A stretch of 14,285 nt of DNA from Puniceicoccales bacterium (GTDB lineage Bacteria; Verrucomicrobiota; Verrucomicrobiia; Opitutales; UBA953). This document shows, piece after piece, positions 14,014 to 14,285 of the stretch (within the stretch, counting starts at the first letter, position 1; the number at the start of each line of letters is the position of its first letter). The position numbers and the translations under genes were made by a program. Below the pieces are notes generated by a model. It did not search any database. It saw only the letters and a list, made by a program, of their open reading frames with translations, and had not been told where the DNA came from. The stretch lies in assembly GCA_031279675.1 (NCBI GenBank), contig JAITIB010000036.1, forward strand, positions 1 to 14,285. Direction: 5' to 3'.

Positions 14014-14239
14014 ATGACCGCCTTCGTTCCCAACGCCACCGCCAGTCCCGACGCCTTTGGATTTACCCAAGACGCCGAGTCGAGTGACCCCGACAGGACG
14101 TTGTCGTGGCTGCGCCGCGAACGGGGTGCGTCTAATCATGGCGTGCAGGTTCCTTTCGGTTCGCGTCCAGCCTTGTTAACGGAACCTCCCGCCGTAGGCG
14201 GAATCGCGCGCAGCGCGACCTTGACCGCGCGGGCCCCGC
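14014..14239 (+). CDS. Possible 5' end of a truncated, unrecognised gene
   Basis: An ATG at 14014 opens a frame that stays open into the terminal G run. It starts MTAFVPNATASPDAFGFTQD and continues with an acidic then Arg-rich part (DRTLSWLRRERGASNHGV). The leader CCCGACAAAACCAC is A/C-rich like those of eno, tolB and hemH, which supports a real start. From about 14160 the translation looks like non-coding repeat sequence (LTEPPAVGGIARSATL), so the coding part may be short or the assembly may be wrong here. I do not recognise it and cannot assign a function. Confidence 0.3.
14189..14218. repeat. Pair of small perfect GC hairpins, possible dispersed repeat
   Basis: CCGCC-GTA-GGCGG (14189-14201) is followed 2 nt later by TCGCGC-GCA-GCGCGA (14204-14218). 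Two compact 3-nt-loop hairpins in a row resemble REP-like dispersed elements, but only this one copy is in the window. Confidence 0.4.
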
Positions 14240-14262
14240 GGGGGGGGGGGGGGGGGGGGGGG
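14240..14262 (+). other. 23-base G homopolymer at the right edge, probable artefact
   Basis: An unbroken run of 23 G follows a strong GC hairpin (CGCGG at 14228-14232 with CCGCG at 14236-14240) and leads into further G-only-like sequence to the window end. Such runs at a contig edge typically arise from two-colour sequencing chemistry when signal is lost. The sequence from about 14240 onward should not be trusted. Confidence 0.7.
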
Positions 14263-14285
14263 CCGCCGGGCGGGGGCGGGCGGGG

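Noticed and set aside
13936..14139. 67-codon minus-strand open frame near the right end
   Set aside because: No ribosome-binding site, no recognisable motif, and the plus-strand frame has the better leader. It cannot be excluded but is not supported.
14240..14285. G-rich end as a G-quadruplex regulatory element
   Set aside because: An uninterrupted G run at a window edge after a hairpin is better explained by a sequencing or assembly artefact.

Overview
This is a GC-rich, gene-dense stretch of bacterial chromosome, most likely from Verrucomicrobiota and probably an Opitutaceae-like organism. I infer this from three things: a PEP-CTERM sorted protein with T5SS/PEP-CTERM-associated repeats, a gene of the Planctomycetes/Verrucomicrobia-restricted Minf_1886 family, and a TolB, DUF3568-like lipoprotein and Mrp repertoire that fits Gram-negative members of that phylum. 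No phage, transposon, CRISPR array or recognisable defence system is visible. Most of the window is core housekeeping.

Layout, left to right. The last 38 codons of an unrecognised gene (2-118) lead into a secreted PEP-CTERM protein (+, about 219-1190) with a strange A/C-rich leader. Hairpins at 1199-1252 separate it from a minus-strand pair, ferrochelatase hemH (2164-3207) followed by a divergent SpoU/TrmH-type RNA methyltransferase (1275-2117). Diverging from hemH is the Minf_1886-family gene (3285-3794), then tRNA-Gln(TTG) (3835-3908), a hotdog-fold acyl-CoA thioesterase (3934-4350) and the DNA translocase FtsK (4443-7025). A bidirectional terminator (7032-7070) separates ftsK from enolase (7095-8420, minus). 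Upstream of eno is an orphan OppF/DppF-type ABC ATPase (8529-9530, minus). Diverging from it is a small DUF3568-like lipoprotein (9678-10097) with a strong terminator, then a Bax inhibitor-1-type membrane protein (10233-10949). A minus-strand pair follows: an Mrp/ApbC-type P-loop ATPase (11267-12271) and a 79-residue protein of unknown function (10987-11226). Diverging from mrp are tolB (12351-13562) and the fluoride channel gene crcB (13563-13928), which touch. The last 357 bases hold a possible truncated gene start, two perfect GC hairpins and a 23-base G run that looks like a sequencing or assembly artefact.

The genes serve cell division and chromosome segregation (FtsK), envelope integrity (TolB, lipoprotein, PEP-CTERM protein), haem synthesis, glycolysis, Fe-S handling, RNA modification and fluoride export. 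They do not form one pathway. The best leads are small: repeated use of G-poor A/C-rich leaders without a Shine-Dalgarno sequence, and several conserved families that have lost diagnostic residues (Mrp without its CXXC, Bax inhibitor without its two aspartates, OppF-like ATPase and HemH without expected cysteines). I do not see a clear new multi-gene system here. All family names are from memory of motifs; no search was run.
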